From Acidobacteriota bacterium (GTDB lineage: Bacteria; Acidobacteriota; Blastocatellia; Pyrinomonadales; Pyrinomonadaceae), in the NCBI GenBank assembly GCA_020199835.1, contig JAIVJV010000003.1, positions 1 to 64,000 of the forward strand: DNA of 64,000 nt, written 5' to 3'. A program made the position numbers and the translations under genes. The notes beneath the pieces are model-generated. The model worked only from the letters and a program-made list of their open reading frames with translations. It had not been told where the DNA came from and did not search any database. This document shows, one piece after another, positions 55,911-64,000 of this stretch (the first letter of the stretch is position 1; each line of letters begins with the position of its first letter).

Positions 55911-57638
55911 GTGCGCATCCTGCGTAGAATGTCGCGCAGGAGCCTTTATCACTTGAGCACAGCCGAAGCTGCGTGTTACAGCACCCCTGAAGAATCTGGT
56001 CTGCGAGTTGAGACTCTTCCCTTTGACCGCGTTCCGCATCAAACGCGTCTCTTTCTCGAATACTTAAAAGATCCCGTGTCGCTGCGACGGTTTTATCCGT
56101 CGGCCGTGCGGTTTCATCACGAGTTGCAGGCGCGCGTGCCGGAAGTGCTCGGGGCGCATCGCGTTGATCGGAACCGCGTGGCGGATGCGCTCGACGCGAT
56201 GAACAAGCGTTGGGGCGCAGGGCAGGAAACGTTAGACAACGTAAATCTGCTGCGCGACGCTGACTGCATCGCGGTCGTTTCGGGCCAGCAGGCGGGACTG
56301 TTTACCGGTCCGCTCTACACCATTTACAAAGCACTCTCGGCGGTAAAACTCGCCGGTTGTTTGCGACAGCGCAACACGAAGGCCGTGCCGGTTTTCTGGA
56401 TCGCTTCGGAAGATCACGACTTCGTCGAAGTCGCGCTCGCGGAGTTCATCGGCCGCGACTGCCAGCTCAAGCAGGTCGATGTGCCGACGAGTTTGCACAG
56501 CAAAGACAATCCGGTTGGTCACGTCGTTCTCGACGAGTCGATCAATTCGGTGATCGATCAACTCTTTGAGTTGTCACCCGCGTCGGAGTTTGCGGCCGAC
56601 ATGAAGGCGCTCGTGCAGAACGCGTGGCAACCCGGACGCGGATACGCAGAGTCGTTCGCGACGATGATGACGTCGCTGCTCGGTCGCTACGGTCTTGTCT
56701 TTCTTGATCCGCTCGACAGTGAATTAAAGAAACTCGCCGCGCCGGTCTATTCAGCCGCAGCGCAACGCGCGGCCGAGATCGGCAACGCCCTCGAACAACG
56801 CAGCCGCGAGCTCGAAGCTGACGGATATCACGCGCAGGTGCTCGCGACGGCGAACTCGTTTCCGTTGTTTCTTCACGACGACACCGGCGCTCGCCATTCG
56901 CTTACGCGCGGCGACAACGGCAAGTACCGCAGGAAAGAAGACGAAACCGAATACACCGCGGACGAACTCGCCGCGATGGCGAGCGAAACTCCCGAACGGT
57001 TCAGTCCCAACGTGACGCTGCGCGCGGTGGTCCAGGATTACCTCCTGCCCACGATCGCTTACTACGGCGGGGCCGCGGAGATCGCTTACTTCGCGCAAAC
57101 CGCGGAAGTCTATCGTCTGCTCGATCGGCCCGCGACGCCGATCCTGCCGCGTTCGAGTTTGACCATGATCGAACGTCACACCGGCCGTACACTCGAAAGA
57201 TACGGACTCACGCTTGCGGACTTTTTCGAGGGACTCGAGCCCGTGATCAAACGCGTGGTCGAAGAACATCTCGGGGCCGGCACCTCCAGGCTGTTCAACG
57301 ACACGGAGCAGAACGTCCACAGCGAACTCGATCGTTTGCGCGACGAGTTGAAGACCGTCGATCCCACGCTCGCGAGCGCGCTCGACACCGGCCGGAAGAA
57401 AATCCAATATCAACTCGATGGTTTGCGCACGCGTTTTGTGCGCGCACAGATGGCTCGTGACGAAGCCGCGCACCGCCAGTTGCAACGCGCGTTCGATCAG
57501 ATCTATCCGAACAAGGATTTGCAGGAACGCCATATCAACGTCACCTCGCTGCTGTCGCGCCACGGTACGTATGTTATTGAGTGGATCTTCAACGCCATCA
57601 ACCTGGGATCGAACGATCACCAGGTCGTTTACCTCTAA
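55911..57638 (+). CDS. bshC: Bacillithiol synthesis cysteine-adding enzyme
   Basis: 575 residues from a GTG at 55911; an ATG six codons later and a homologous start near residue 31 (ETLPFDRVPHQT) are possible. BshC blocks: RLFLEYLKDPVSLRRFYPSA, NKRWGAGQETLDNVNLLRDA, VVSGQQAGLFTGPLYTIYKA, KAVPVFWIASEDHDFVEVAL, RYGLVFLDPLDSELKKLAAP, QVLATANSFPLFLHDDTGAR, VQDYLLPTIAYYGGAAEIAY and FAQTAEVYRLLDRPATPILP. It joins cysteine to glucosaminyl-malate, the last step of bacillithiol. bshA and bshB are not in this window. mutL starts 4 bases later, so they are co-transcribed. Confidence 0.92.
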   Translation: MRILRRMSRRSLYHLSTAEAACYSTPEESGLRVETLPFDRVPHQTRLFLEYLKDPVSLRRFYPSAVRFHHELQARVPEVLGAHRVDRNRVADALDAMNKRWGAGQETLDNVNLLRDADCIAVVSGQQAGLFTGPLYTIYKALSAVKLAGCLRQRNTKAVPVFWIASEDHDFVEVALAEFIGRDCQLKQVDVPTSLHSKDNPVGHVVLDESINSVIDQLFELSPASEFAADMKALVQNAWQPGRGYAESFATMMTSLLGRYGLVFLDPLDSELKKLAAPVYSAAAQRAAEIGNALEQRSRELEADGYHAQVLATANSFPLFLHDDTGARHSLTRGDNGKYRRKEDETEYTADELAAMASETPERFSPNVTLRAVVQDYLLPTIAYYGGAAEIAYFAQTAEVYRLLDRPATPILPRSSLTMIERHTGRTLERYGLTLADFFEGLEPVIKRVVEEHLGAGTSRLFNDTEQNVHSELDRLRDELKTVDPTLASALDTGRKKIQYQLDGLRTRFVRAQMARDEAAHRQLQRAFDQIYPNKDLQERHINVTSLLSRHGTYVIEWIFNAINLGSNDHQVVYL

Positions 57639-57641
57639 CTA

Positions 57642-59468
57642 ATGTCAAAAGTCCGCGTTCTCGCAGATCACGTCGCTAACCAAATCGCTGCGGGCGAAGT
57701 CGTTGAGCGTCCCGCTTCCGTCGCCAAAGAACTCGTCGAAAATTCGATTGACGCGGGCGCCACGCGTATCACGATCGAGATCGAAGCCGGCGGCCGCCGC
57801 TTGTTGAAAGTCTCGGACGACGGCGAAGGCATGGTCCGAGATGACGCGATTCTCGCTTTCGAACGTCACGCAACTTCGAAGATCCGCGTCACAGACGACT
57901 TGATCGCGATTGGGACGCTTGGTTTTCGCGGCGAGGCGCTTGCCTCGATCGCGTCTGTCGCGAAGATTGAACTGACGACCAGCACTGAAGGCGCGAGTGC
58001 GGGAACGCGCGTGTCAATTGAGGGTGGCAGAATGCGCGATGTGAAAGACGCGGCGCATCCGCGCGGCACGACCATCGCCGTTCGCGATCTGTTTTTCAAC
58101 ATTCCGGCGCGGCGTAAGTTTTTGCGTTCCGAGGCAACGGAGACATTTCATTTAACTAATCTCGTCACGCACTACGCGCTTGCGCATCCGGAGATCGCGT
58201 TTGTGTTTGTGAACAACGGCCGCGACGTGGTGCGTGCGGTTGCCGCGAAAGATCTGCGCGAGCGTGCGTATCAGATCTTTGGCGCGGAGTTTTTAGAGAA
58301 CTTGTTGGAGGTGGATGGCGGAGATCCGCAGGTGGCGCGAGTCACGGGATTCGTGTCCGCGCCGCGCGACAGACGCTCGTCACGCGACTCGCAGTATTTG
58401 TTTGTGAACCGGCGGTTCGTGCGCGATCGGATGATTGGGCGGTCGCTGTCGGAGGGTTATCGATCGATCCTGCCGTACGGTGTTTATCCGGCGGCGTTGT
58501 TGTTCATCGAGACGCCGTTGGAAGAGGTCGATGTAAACGTGCATCCGGCGAAAACAGAGGTGCGGTTTCGGCGTCCAGCGGCGGCGGCCGACGCGGTGCG
58601 TGAAGCAGTTCGTGATGCGTTAGCACGTAACGAGTATGTACCACCGCCTCAAATCGAACCACAGATTTCACAGAGTCAGGCGGCGACCGCGGCTGTTTCA
58701 TATACACCGCCGCAACCCCGAATCGAGTTTGTGCATCCGCCTCCTTCTCCAGCCCCTTTACCGACCGGCGAGGAGATTGCGCGTGACATTGAGGAAATGC
58801 TCCGTTCCTCGTCGGTAAAATCCGCGTCGCCTTTGCCTCCACTTAACAGCGCCGAGCGATTAGTGCGCGAAGTCACTCCCGAGTCGCTTTCAACGAACAT
58901 CCGCCCGCTGGGCCAACTCGAAGAAAGCTTTATCATCGCCACCGACGACGAAGGCCTGCTGTTGATCGATCAACACGTCGCCCACGAACGCGTGCTCTTC
59001 GACAAATACCGTGCACTCGAATCCGAGCGCCGCACTGAGTCACAACAACTCCTCGTTCCCGAAACGTTCGATCTCACACCTGCGCAAGCCGCGGTGTTCG
59101 ATCAACTCGTGCCCGAACTCGAAGTCTACGGATTTGAATTAATGCGTTTGTCGGGGCGCACGGTAGCCATCAGGGCCGTACCCGCGGATCTTCCGGCCGC
59201 CGAAGCGCGCAACATGCTTTCCGAGTTACTGGAAACAGTCGATGCAGAAAAGAAATCCAGCGCCCGCGAAACGCTGCGCGACGAAATCGCCGCATCGCTC
59301 GCGTGTCACGCAGCGATCAAAGTAAACATGTCGCTCACACCCGAGAAGATGCGCTGGCTGATCGATCGACTCCTGCAAACCTCATCACCAACAACCTGTC
59401 CCCACGGCCGCCCCGTAATCCTGCGCCTGAAAATGCGCGACATTCTGAAGGGCTTTCACCGCATCTAG
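57642..59468 (+). CDS. mutL: DNA mismatch repair protein MutL
   Basis: 608 residues. The N-terminal GHKL ATPase has VANQIAAGEVVERPASVAKE, LVENSIDAGATRITIEIEAG, LLKVSDDGEGM, FERHATSKI, IGTLGFRGEALASIASVAKI and PARRKFL. The linker (about 330-415) is rich in Pro, Ser and Gln. The C-terminal dimerisation domain carries DQHVAHERVLFDKY, where most nuclease-type MutL proteins have DQHA; ACHAAIKVN and TCPHGRPV follow as in endonuclease-bearing MutL proteins. MutS is not in the window. Start codon follows the bshC stop by 3 bases. Confidence 0.96.
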   Translation: MSKVRVLADHVANQIAAGEVVERPASVAKELVENSIDAGATRITIEIEAGGRRLLKVSDDGEGMVRDDAILAFERHATSKIRVTDDLIAIGTLGFRGEALASIASVAKIELTTSTEGASAGTRVSIEGGRMRDVKDAAHPRGTTIAVRDLFFNIPARRKFLRSEATETFHLTNLVTHYALAHPEIAFVFVNNGRDVVRAVAAKDLRERAYQIFGAEFLENLLEVDGGDPQVARVTGFVSAPRDRRSSRDSQYLFVNRRFVRDRMIGRSLSEGYRSILPYGVYPAALLFIETPLEEVDVNVHPAKTEVRFRRPAAAADAVREAVRDALARNEYVPPPQIEPQISQSQAATAAVSYTPPQPRIEFVHPPPSPAPLPTGEEIARDIEEMLRSSSVKSASPLPPLNSAERLVREVTPESLSTNIRPLGQLEESFIIATDDEGLLLIDQHVAHERVLFDKYRALESERRTESQQLLVPETFDLTPAQAAVFDQLVPELEVYGFELMRLSGRTVAIRAVPADLPAAEARNMLSELLETVDAEKKSSARETLRDEIAASLACHAAIKVNMSLTPEKMRWLIDRLLQTSSPTTCPHGRPVILRLKMRDILKGFHRI

Positions 59469-59580
59469 GCTCGTCCATCCAGCACCAGTTGCTATTGACG
59501 TCGTCCGCAGGTTGTAATATCGTCCGCCCCGCCCGCCGTCCATTTGGTCATTGATACTACTCTTCAGTTGAGGTAATCCC

Positions 59581-60723
59581 ATGATTGACAACGTCCTCGC
59601 GTCCTCGGTAGAAGCAAAGCCCGTATCCACTAACGGCAAAGAAACGACCGCGCCTCCGCCGCCAGACACTAAAAGTTCCGAACTGTCCGCCTTGGTCAAA
59701 GCACAAACCTCGCTAATGGTGTGGCTGATCTTTCTCGCATTCGGTGGCGGAATCATGGCGTTGTACTACGCGCGAATTCGCTATCTTCCCGACGTTGAGT
59801 GGAGCGCTGCGCTGGTTCACCTCGGTGTCGGAACCATTGTTGGTGGCGCGGTAGCGCTGCTCTTTGCCATGTCGCTTCTCTTACCGGGCCTCATCTGGTC
59901 GGAGTTCCTTATCTTTGACTCGAAAATGGAAGGGGAAGAGGTGTTTCGCTTTGACGAGGGCAAAGAGCTTTGCGTGCATTCGATCTTCCACTTACTCGGA
60001 AAGCCATTTGGGTTGGCTTTGTTGTTGTCACATCTCTCGTTGCTGACTGGTCAGTATATAAGCTCGCTCCGAGTGGTGCTGTTGGTCTACGTAGCTGTTT
60101 CGGCAATCTCAATAGCTGTAGTCTGGCGACACATGCGAGCCGTCTTCGAAAAAAAGGGAGAGCCGGCCTTCACAGAAGACGGAACGCCGGAAACCATCAA
60201 CGGCGAGGTACTCAAGCTATGGAGTTTAAGGTGCGTTTCCTGGTTCACATTGTCGCTGGTGTTGAGCCAGATATCGATTGTGGCCGAGTACGTTTTGTCG
60301 ACGCCTACAAATCTTTCCAGTTTCTTTGCCTTGACATTTATTTGCACCGCCGGAGTTTTGGTGTCGAACCACGTGGTGGCGATGCTTTATCGCAGCAACC
60401 CGAAACAAGCCATTCTCGCAGCTCTGGTGGCCGCCGGGTTCTTACTCTTTACCGCGGATTGGTTCTCGCCCCTCTCGCTACGAATTATGTCTTACTACGG
60501 CATGGGCGGTGGTCGCACAGTTGATCTTGTTCTGACGGAGGACGGATCGAAAGTGGTCGGTGACCTGGGATTCGCATTGTGCGAAACCAGAACCGTTTGC
60601 GGTGTTGAGATACTGTCAAAGCTGGGTGATGAATATTACCTGGTTGTGAATAAGAAGACGTTTACTCTTCCAAAGGCAGCCGTCCAGTCTTATCGGTCCT
60701 CAGATCCTCGACCGACCAAGTGA
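59581..60723 (+). CDS. Multi-pass membrane protein of unknown function
   Basis: 380 residues. After an N-terminal soluble stretch (about 1-40) there are about eight hydrophobic segments (for example LMVWLIFLAFGGGIMALYYA, LGVGTIVGGAVALLFAMSLL, VVLLVYVAVSAISIAVVW, FFALTFICTAGVLVSNHVVA). The last about 80 residues form a soluble domain with YGMGGGRTVDLVLTEDGSKV and CETRTVCGVEILSKLGDEYY. No transporter or enzyme family is recognised. A 112-base gap separates it from mutL; no convincing promoter was found there. It runs tail to tail with the HAD phosphatase gene. Confidence 0.6.
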   Translation: MIDNVLASSVEAKPVSTNGKETTAPPPPDTKSSELSALVKAQTSLMVWLIFLAFGGGIMALYYARIRYLPDVEWSAALVHLGVGTIVGGAVALLFAMSLLLPGLIWSEFLIFDSKMEGEEVFRFDEGKELCVHSIFHLLGKPFGLALLLSHLSLLTGQYISSLRVVLLVYVAVSAISIAVVWRHMRAVFEKKGEPAFTEDGTPETINGEVLKLWSLRCVSWFTLSLVLSQISIVAEYVLSTPTNLSSFFALTFICTAGVLVSNHVVAMLYRSNPKQAILAALVAAGFLLFTADWFSPLSLRIMSYYGMGGGRTVDLVLTEDGSKVVGDLGFALCETRTVCGVEILSKLGDEYYLVVNKKTFTLPKAAVQSYRSSDPRPTK

Positions 60724-60724
60724 G

Positions 60725-61429
60725 CTATAACCGCTCGAGCGTTCTCAGGACCACATCGACGTCGAAAAGATCCGGGAGGACTGCGTCTGGTTCACAGGCG
60801 AGGATCTCTTCGCGAGAGTAGAAGCGGCCTGTGCCGACAGCGACGGTTCGGGCGCCGAAGTGACGGCCGCAGTCGATGTCATTTGGCGTGTCGCCGATCA
60901 CGATGAAGTGCTCGGGAGGAATCTCGATCTGAAGATGTTTGCGAATGCGGTCGGCGGCGAGCGCCGGAAGATCGCGGCGGATGTGCGACTCGTCACCAAA
61001 CGCTCCCGGCAACGTGAAGAACTGATCGAGGCCCATGAGTTCCATCTTGAGTTGGGCCATCGTCGCGATGTTGCCGGTCAACAACGCCGAACGATAACGG
61101 GGATGATCGTGGAGCGCTTGCAACGTCTCGCGTACGCCCGGAAGCAACTCAAAAAACGGAGCGCCATTTGCGGTCACACGCCGCGCTTCTTCCGTCAGCC
61201 GCAAACACAACCGATCGATCTGGGCGCGAACCTGGTCCTGCGAAATCTCCGTTTCCGCAAGCGCCTCAAACACGATCTGCAAGTCAGTCATGCCCGACAC
61301 GCGCATGTCCGACAGTCGTCCAGATGTCCCAAAGAGCTCTTCGAGCACCGGAATCGTGTAGTCCTTGTACGATCCGTTTCGTACGGAGCGCATCAGCGTT
61401 CCGTCAATATCCCACAATAAAATCCGCAC
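60725..61429 (-). CDS. HAD-family phosphatase, phosphoglycolate-phosphatase-like
   Basis: 234 residues. HAD motifs: RILLWDIDGTLMRSVRNG (nucleophile and acid Asp in DIDGT), SALLTGNIATMAQLKMELMG (motif II Thr) and HFIVIGDTPNDIDCGRHFGA (motif III/IV). A cap domain of helices (about 20-85: GTSGRLSDMRVSGMTDLQIV) is of the C1 type seen in phosphoglycolate phosphatases. Its true substrate may differ. It starts 4 bases after the biotin-carrier stop codon and so is the third gene of the carboxylase group. Confidence 0.85.
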   Translation of the reverse strand: MRILLWDIDGTLMRSVRNGSYKDYTIPVLEELFGTSGRLSDMRVSGMTDLQIVFEALAETEISQDQVRAQIDRLCLRLTEEARRVTANGAPFFELLPGVRETLQALHDHPRYRSALLTGNIATMAQLKMELMGLDQFFTLPGAFGDESHIRRDLPALAADRIRKHLQIEIPPEHFIVIGDTPNDIDCGRHFGARTVAVGTGRFYSREEILACEPDAVLPDLFDVDVVLRTLERL

Positions 61430-61433
61430 TCAG

Positions 61434-61889
61434 CTACTCCAACATCGCCAACACGTCGCCGGCGTTTACCGTGTCGCCCGCCTTGACGTTCACTGAAACA
61501 ACCACGCCCGCGCGCGGCGACTTCATCTCGTTCTGCATCTTCATCGCTTCAACGACGATCACGCCCTCGCCTTTCTCGACCCTCGCGCCGGTTTCGACGT
61601 GCACGCGCACGACTTTGCCCGGCATCGGCGCGACGATCTGCGCCACTCCGTGATGATGTGCGCCGGAGTTTTGTCCGCTGCGCAGCCGTTTTGGATCGAT
61701 GATTCTTACCCGGTCGTCAACCCGAACCTCGCGCACCCTGCCTCCAAGAAACAGCAGATAAGATCCGTCTTCAATTTCGCGCGCTTCGATATCGTAACTT
61801 CGCGCACCAATCCGCGCCTGCACTCGTCCTTCGACTAGTTGCAGTGAGATTTCATGGTCAGTCTCACCGATGATTGCTTTTAATTTCAC
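61434..61889 (-). CDS. Biotin carboxyl carrier subunit of acyl-CoA carboxylase
   Basis: About 151 residues from a GTG at 61889; the frame is open to 61928 but that would overlap the carboxylase gene by 65 bases. The N-terminal about 75 residues (KAIIGETDHEISLQLVEGRV, QARIGARSYDIEAREIEDGS) are a beta-rich docking domain. The C-terminal biotinyl domain has QIVAPMPGKVVRVHVETGAR, the biotin lysine in VVEAMKMQNEMKSPRAG, and VKAGDTVNAGDVLAMLE. It carries the CO2 between carboxylase and transferase. It lies next to a biotin carboxylase gene and overlaps it by 26 bases. Confidence 0.9.
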   Translation of the reverse strand: MKLKAIIGETDHEISLQLVEGRVQARIGARSYDIEAREIEDGSYLLFLGGRVREVRVDDRVRIIDPKRLRSGQNSGAHHHGVAQIVAPMPGKVVRVHVETGARVEKGEGVIVVEAMKMQNEMKSPRAGVVVSVNVKAGDTVNAGDVLAMLE

Positions 61890-63174
61890 GGGCTGCGAGT
61901 TTCCACTTGCTGACAGAGTTTGAAACACGGATTTGTTGTTGCTGCTGCTTCACATAATGGAGCGCAGCCGCGATTATGGCGAGGTCGGTTTCCTCCACGG
62001 ATGGGATCGGAATTGTACGCCGCTCGTTGAAGCGGCCGATAAATCCGGTGTCGAGCTGGCCGGCGATGAACTCTTCATCCCTCACGATCTCGCGAAAGAA
62101 CGGTAACGTCGTCGTGATTCCCGAAACCTCATACTCGTCGAGCGCGCGCCGCAAACGATCGATCGCCTCTGCACGCGTGCGTCCCCAAACGGCGAGTTTC
62201 GCGATCATCGGATCGTAGTGAATTGAAACTTCAGATAAACGACGCACGCCGCTGTCGATCCGAACGCCGGGACCGAGTGGTTCTTGTAAATTTGTAATCG
62301 TTCCCGGTGACGGGAAAAAGTTGTTAGCCGGATCTTCCGCGTATATGCGGCACTCGATCGCGTGGCCTACCCACTGCACGTCATCCTGCGTGAACGACAA
62401 CTGCGCGCCGGCAGCAACCGCGAACTGTTCCCGCACGAGATCGAAACCGGTCACAAGTTCGGTAACCGGATGCTCGACCTGAAGGCGCGTGTTCATCTCG
62501 AGGAAATAAAACTCACGCGTCGTGTCAGACAGCAAAAACTCGACCGTGCCCGCGCCGGTGTAGTTGACCGCGCGCGCGATCTTCACTGCCTCTTCACCCA
62601 TCCGTCGACGGAGATCCGGATCATTAATCGGCGAAGGACATTCCTCGATCACTTTTTGATGACGCCGCTGAATCGAACACTCGCGTTCGCCGAGGTGGAC
62701 CACGTTACCGTGATTGTCCGCGAAGACCTGAATCTCAATATGACGCGGACGTTCGACAGCTTTTTCGAGATACAGCGATGAGTCGCCGAAAGCGGCGGCA
62801 GCTTCCGTTTGCGCGGTCTCAAAGGCGGAACGAAGTTCTTGCGCGTCCGTGACGAGCCGCATGCCTTTGCCGCCACCTCCCGCAGCGGCTTTCAACATCA
62901 CCGGATAGCCAAACTCTTCAGCAGTCTTCGTCGCTTCATCGAACGAGCTCAACGCTTCGACCGTTCCCGGCACGATCGGAACTTCGGCTTCGACTGCTGC
63001 GCGTCGCGCACTCGTTTTCGAGCCCATGATCTCCATCGCTTCCGCGGGTGGACCAATGAACGTCAAACCCGCGGAATTGACCGCGCGGGCAAACGCCGCG
63101 TTCTCAGCCAGAAAACCGTAACCGGGATGAACTGCTTCCGCTTTCGTCGACACGATTGTACACGGATCAAACAA
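61864..63174 (-). pseudogene. Biotin carboxylase (AccC-type), N-terminus missing
   Basis: The frame gives 436 residues starting from a TTG. From KAEAVHPGYGFLAENAAFAR onward it is a normal biotin carboxylase: FIGPPAEAMEIMGSKTSARR, ATP-grasp GYPVMLKAAAGGGGKGMRLV, HIEIQVFADNHGNVVHLGER, CSIQRRHQKVIEECPSPIND, FYFLEMNTRLQVEHPVTELV, GHAIECRIYAEDPANNFFPS and GVRRLSEVSIHYDPMIAKLA. Absent is the first about 75 residues with the IANRGEIA nucleotide-fold start. The lost part is replaced by about ten residues (MFDPCTIVST) unlike the family, and the end of a DUF3592-like gene. So the 5' end was deleted or the join is a mis-assembly. Without that fold the subunit should not work. Confidence 0.85.
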
Positions 63175-63454
63175 CGATCGAGTTAGCCGGTTGGCGTGGA
63201 TCGTAACGAACGACGACCTGCTTGCCTGGCGCGTAGTCGCTATCGTGCTGTTTTTGCGCGTCGCTGAGAGCTTGCGACGACTCGTACTGCACTCCCGCCA
63301 GCATGTAGGTGTAAGTGACTTGCGTGATCCTGCCGTCGCGGTCGGAGTCGGCGTCGATGATGTTGCCGTCAGTCATGCGTCCGGTTTTTGAGAGACGCGC
63401 AATGCGTGAGGCTTCGTCTTCGGTTTTACGACGGAAACGATCGAGAAACGACAT
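63167..63454 (-). CDS. DUF3592-like small protein
   Basis: 95 residues. It starts with a basic, amphipathic MSFLDRFRRKTEDEASRIAR and has the small beta-domain pattern of DUF3592: GNIIDADSDRDGRITQVTYT, YMLAGVQYESSQALSDAQKQ, DYAPGKQVVVRYDPRQPANS. No membrane segment is present, although many relatives have two. The stop codon lies at the edge of the truncated biotin carboxylase, so the gene itself looks complete while the next has lost its start. Function unknown. Confidence 0.65.
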   Translation of the reverse strand: MSFLDRFRRKTEDEASRIARLSKTGRMTDGNIIDADSDRDGRITQVTYTYMLAGVQYESSQALSDAQKQHDSDYAPGKQVVVRYDPRQPANSIVV

Positions 63455-63460
63455 GCGTCG

Positions 63461-64000
63461 TTAAGGCTGCAAGGCCCCGGCTGAGACCGACCGTCCGGCT
63501 GCGCCCTGCGCGACGTCTGACCAGCGCATGAGCATACCGTCGCGTCCGATCCAGTCGTCGTCATTGCCGAGAATCTTGTCTTCGCCCGACATGCGCAACT
63601 CGAACTTGGTGAACGTCAAGCCGCCGGGCTGGATGTCTTCAGGGGCAGGGGACAACGATGATGGGCGGACAACGGCGCCGCGCAGGTTCTGTGATCTCTC
63701 GGCGCCTACGGCAGCGAAGTCACCGTACGGCCGGTAGCCACTTGCGTCGAGTTCGTTCAGCGCTTCGGCAAGCGTGCCGTAGGTGTCGGGGACGCGATCG
63801 CGCAGATCTTTGAAATCGGCCGGATAAGTGTGGTAGCGCTGACGATACTCCGTGAGCGCCGCTTCAACCGTGTAGTACCGAGCACGGATGGTCGCTTCTT
63901 TGGCGAGTTCACGCTGCTGCAAACGGGCCGGGACAGTTACACCGATCAGCAGTGCGATCAGACACCCGACTGTTGCGGAAGCGACGAGCCCGCTGCGTGC
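63461..64000 (-). CDS. Pilin/pseudopilin-like protein, 5' end outside window
   Basis: Partial; the gene continues beyond 64000. The visible part begins in a hydrophobic helix (RSGLVASATVGCLIALLIGV, then TVPARLQQRELAKEATIRAR) that resembles the N-terminal helix of type IV pilins. YTVEAALTEYRQRYHTYPAD with FKDLRDRVPDTYGTLAEALN is the usual next part of GspG-type proteins. The C-terminal half contains a charged beta domain (LTFTKFELRMSGEDKILGND, DDWIGRDGMLMRWSDVAQGA). The classic GFTLIE motif is not seen. It lies 6 bases upstream of the DUF3592-like gene. Confidence 0.55.
   Translation of the reverse strand, partial: ARSGLVASATVGCLIALLIGVTVPARLQQRELAKEATIRARYYTVEAALTEYRQRYHTYPADFKDLRDRVPDTYGTLAEALNELDASGYRPYGDFAAVGAERSQNLRGAVVRPSSLSPAPEDIQPGGLTFTKFELRMSGEDKILGNDDDWIGRDGMLMRWSDVAQGAAGRSVSAGALQP

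Noticed and set aside
59490..59525. Promoter before the membrane protein at 59581 (TTGACG and TAATAT)
   Set aside because: The spacer is only 14 bases, too short for a sigma-70 promoter.

Overview
The window looks like a chromosomal segment of an uncultured Acidobacteriota member, probably of the Blastocatellia/Pyrinomonadaceae type. This is inferred from gene content, not from a marker-gene tree. The evidence is two secreted VWFA-related proteins of the acidobacterial type, a large Oar-like TonB-dependent receptor, a cohesin-bearing secretin, patatin and Omp85 proteins, and a high-GC coding style. The ribosomal block rplM-rpsI-rpsB-tsf-pyrH-frr shows it is chromosome rather than plasmid.

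Layout. (1) 1-4240 is visibly AT-richer than the rest and sparse. It holds a decayed XRE-type regulator, a small secreted cysteine-rich protein, a large secreted protein of unknown function and a broken tyrosine recombinase that stops about 40 bp from the 3' end of a tRNA-Ala gene; this looks like the scar of an integrated element. (2) 4446-10673 is housekeeping: an AlaX-type editing protein, a frameshifted M61 peptidase, and a rodZ-like/guaB/dagK operon with a good sigma-70-like promoter. (3) 10957-16200 is a bacterial microcompartment locus: BMC-H, CoA-dependent aldehyde dehydrogenase, BMC-P, a UPF0237-type ACT protein, a zinc-ribbon membrane protein, a UPF0210 (DUF711) protein and a second BMC-H. 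(4) 16256-20533 holds a small iron-permease-like protein, two VWA proteins and a frameshifted O-methyltransferase next to a REP-like inverted repeat. (5) 20626-35982 is a co-directional run: gspF, gspE, secretin, two pseudopilins, a PilM/GspL-like protein, sigma factor and anti-sigma factor, a bactofilin-like membrane protein, a DUF5666-like protein, a TonB-dependent receptor and a LolA-like protein. (6) 36008-40056 is the ribosomal/translation operon on the minus strand. (7) 40172-45772 holds an M48 peptidase, a DUF2520 dehydrogenase, malic enzyme, a YpdA-like reductase and a PhzF protein. (8) 45788-54932 is a divergent cassette of patatin-like lipase, coiled-coil membrane protein, Omp85 barrel and beta-rich protein. 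(9) 54947-64000 has an HOGA1-like aldolase, bshC, mutL, a membrane protein, a HAD phosphatase, biotin carrier and a 5'-truncated biotin carboxylase, a DUF3592-like protein and a partial pilin-like gene.

The most notable region is the microcompartment locus. A UPF0237/UPF0210 pair, normally a free-standing two-gene unit of unknown function, sits between shell genes, and the ACT member has an extra N-terminal helix resembling a cargo-encapsulation peptide. Together with an aldehyde dehydrogenase carrying two candidate targeting segments, this suggests a metabolosome whose chemistry involves the UPF0210 protein. Three otherwise good genes (M61 peptidase, O-methyltransferase, recombinase) carry single-base frame breaks and accC lacks its 5' end. 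Some of these may be real decay and some may be assembly errors.
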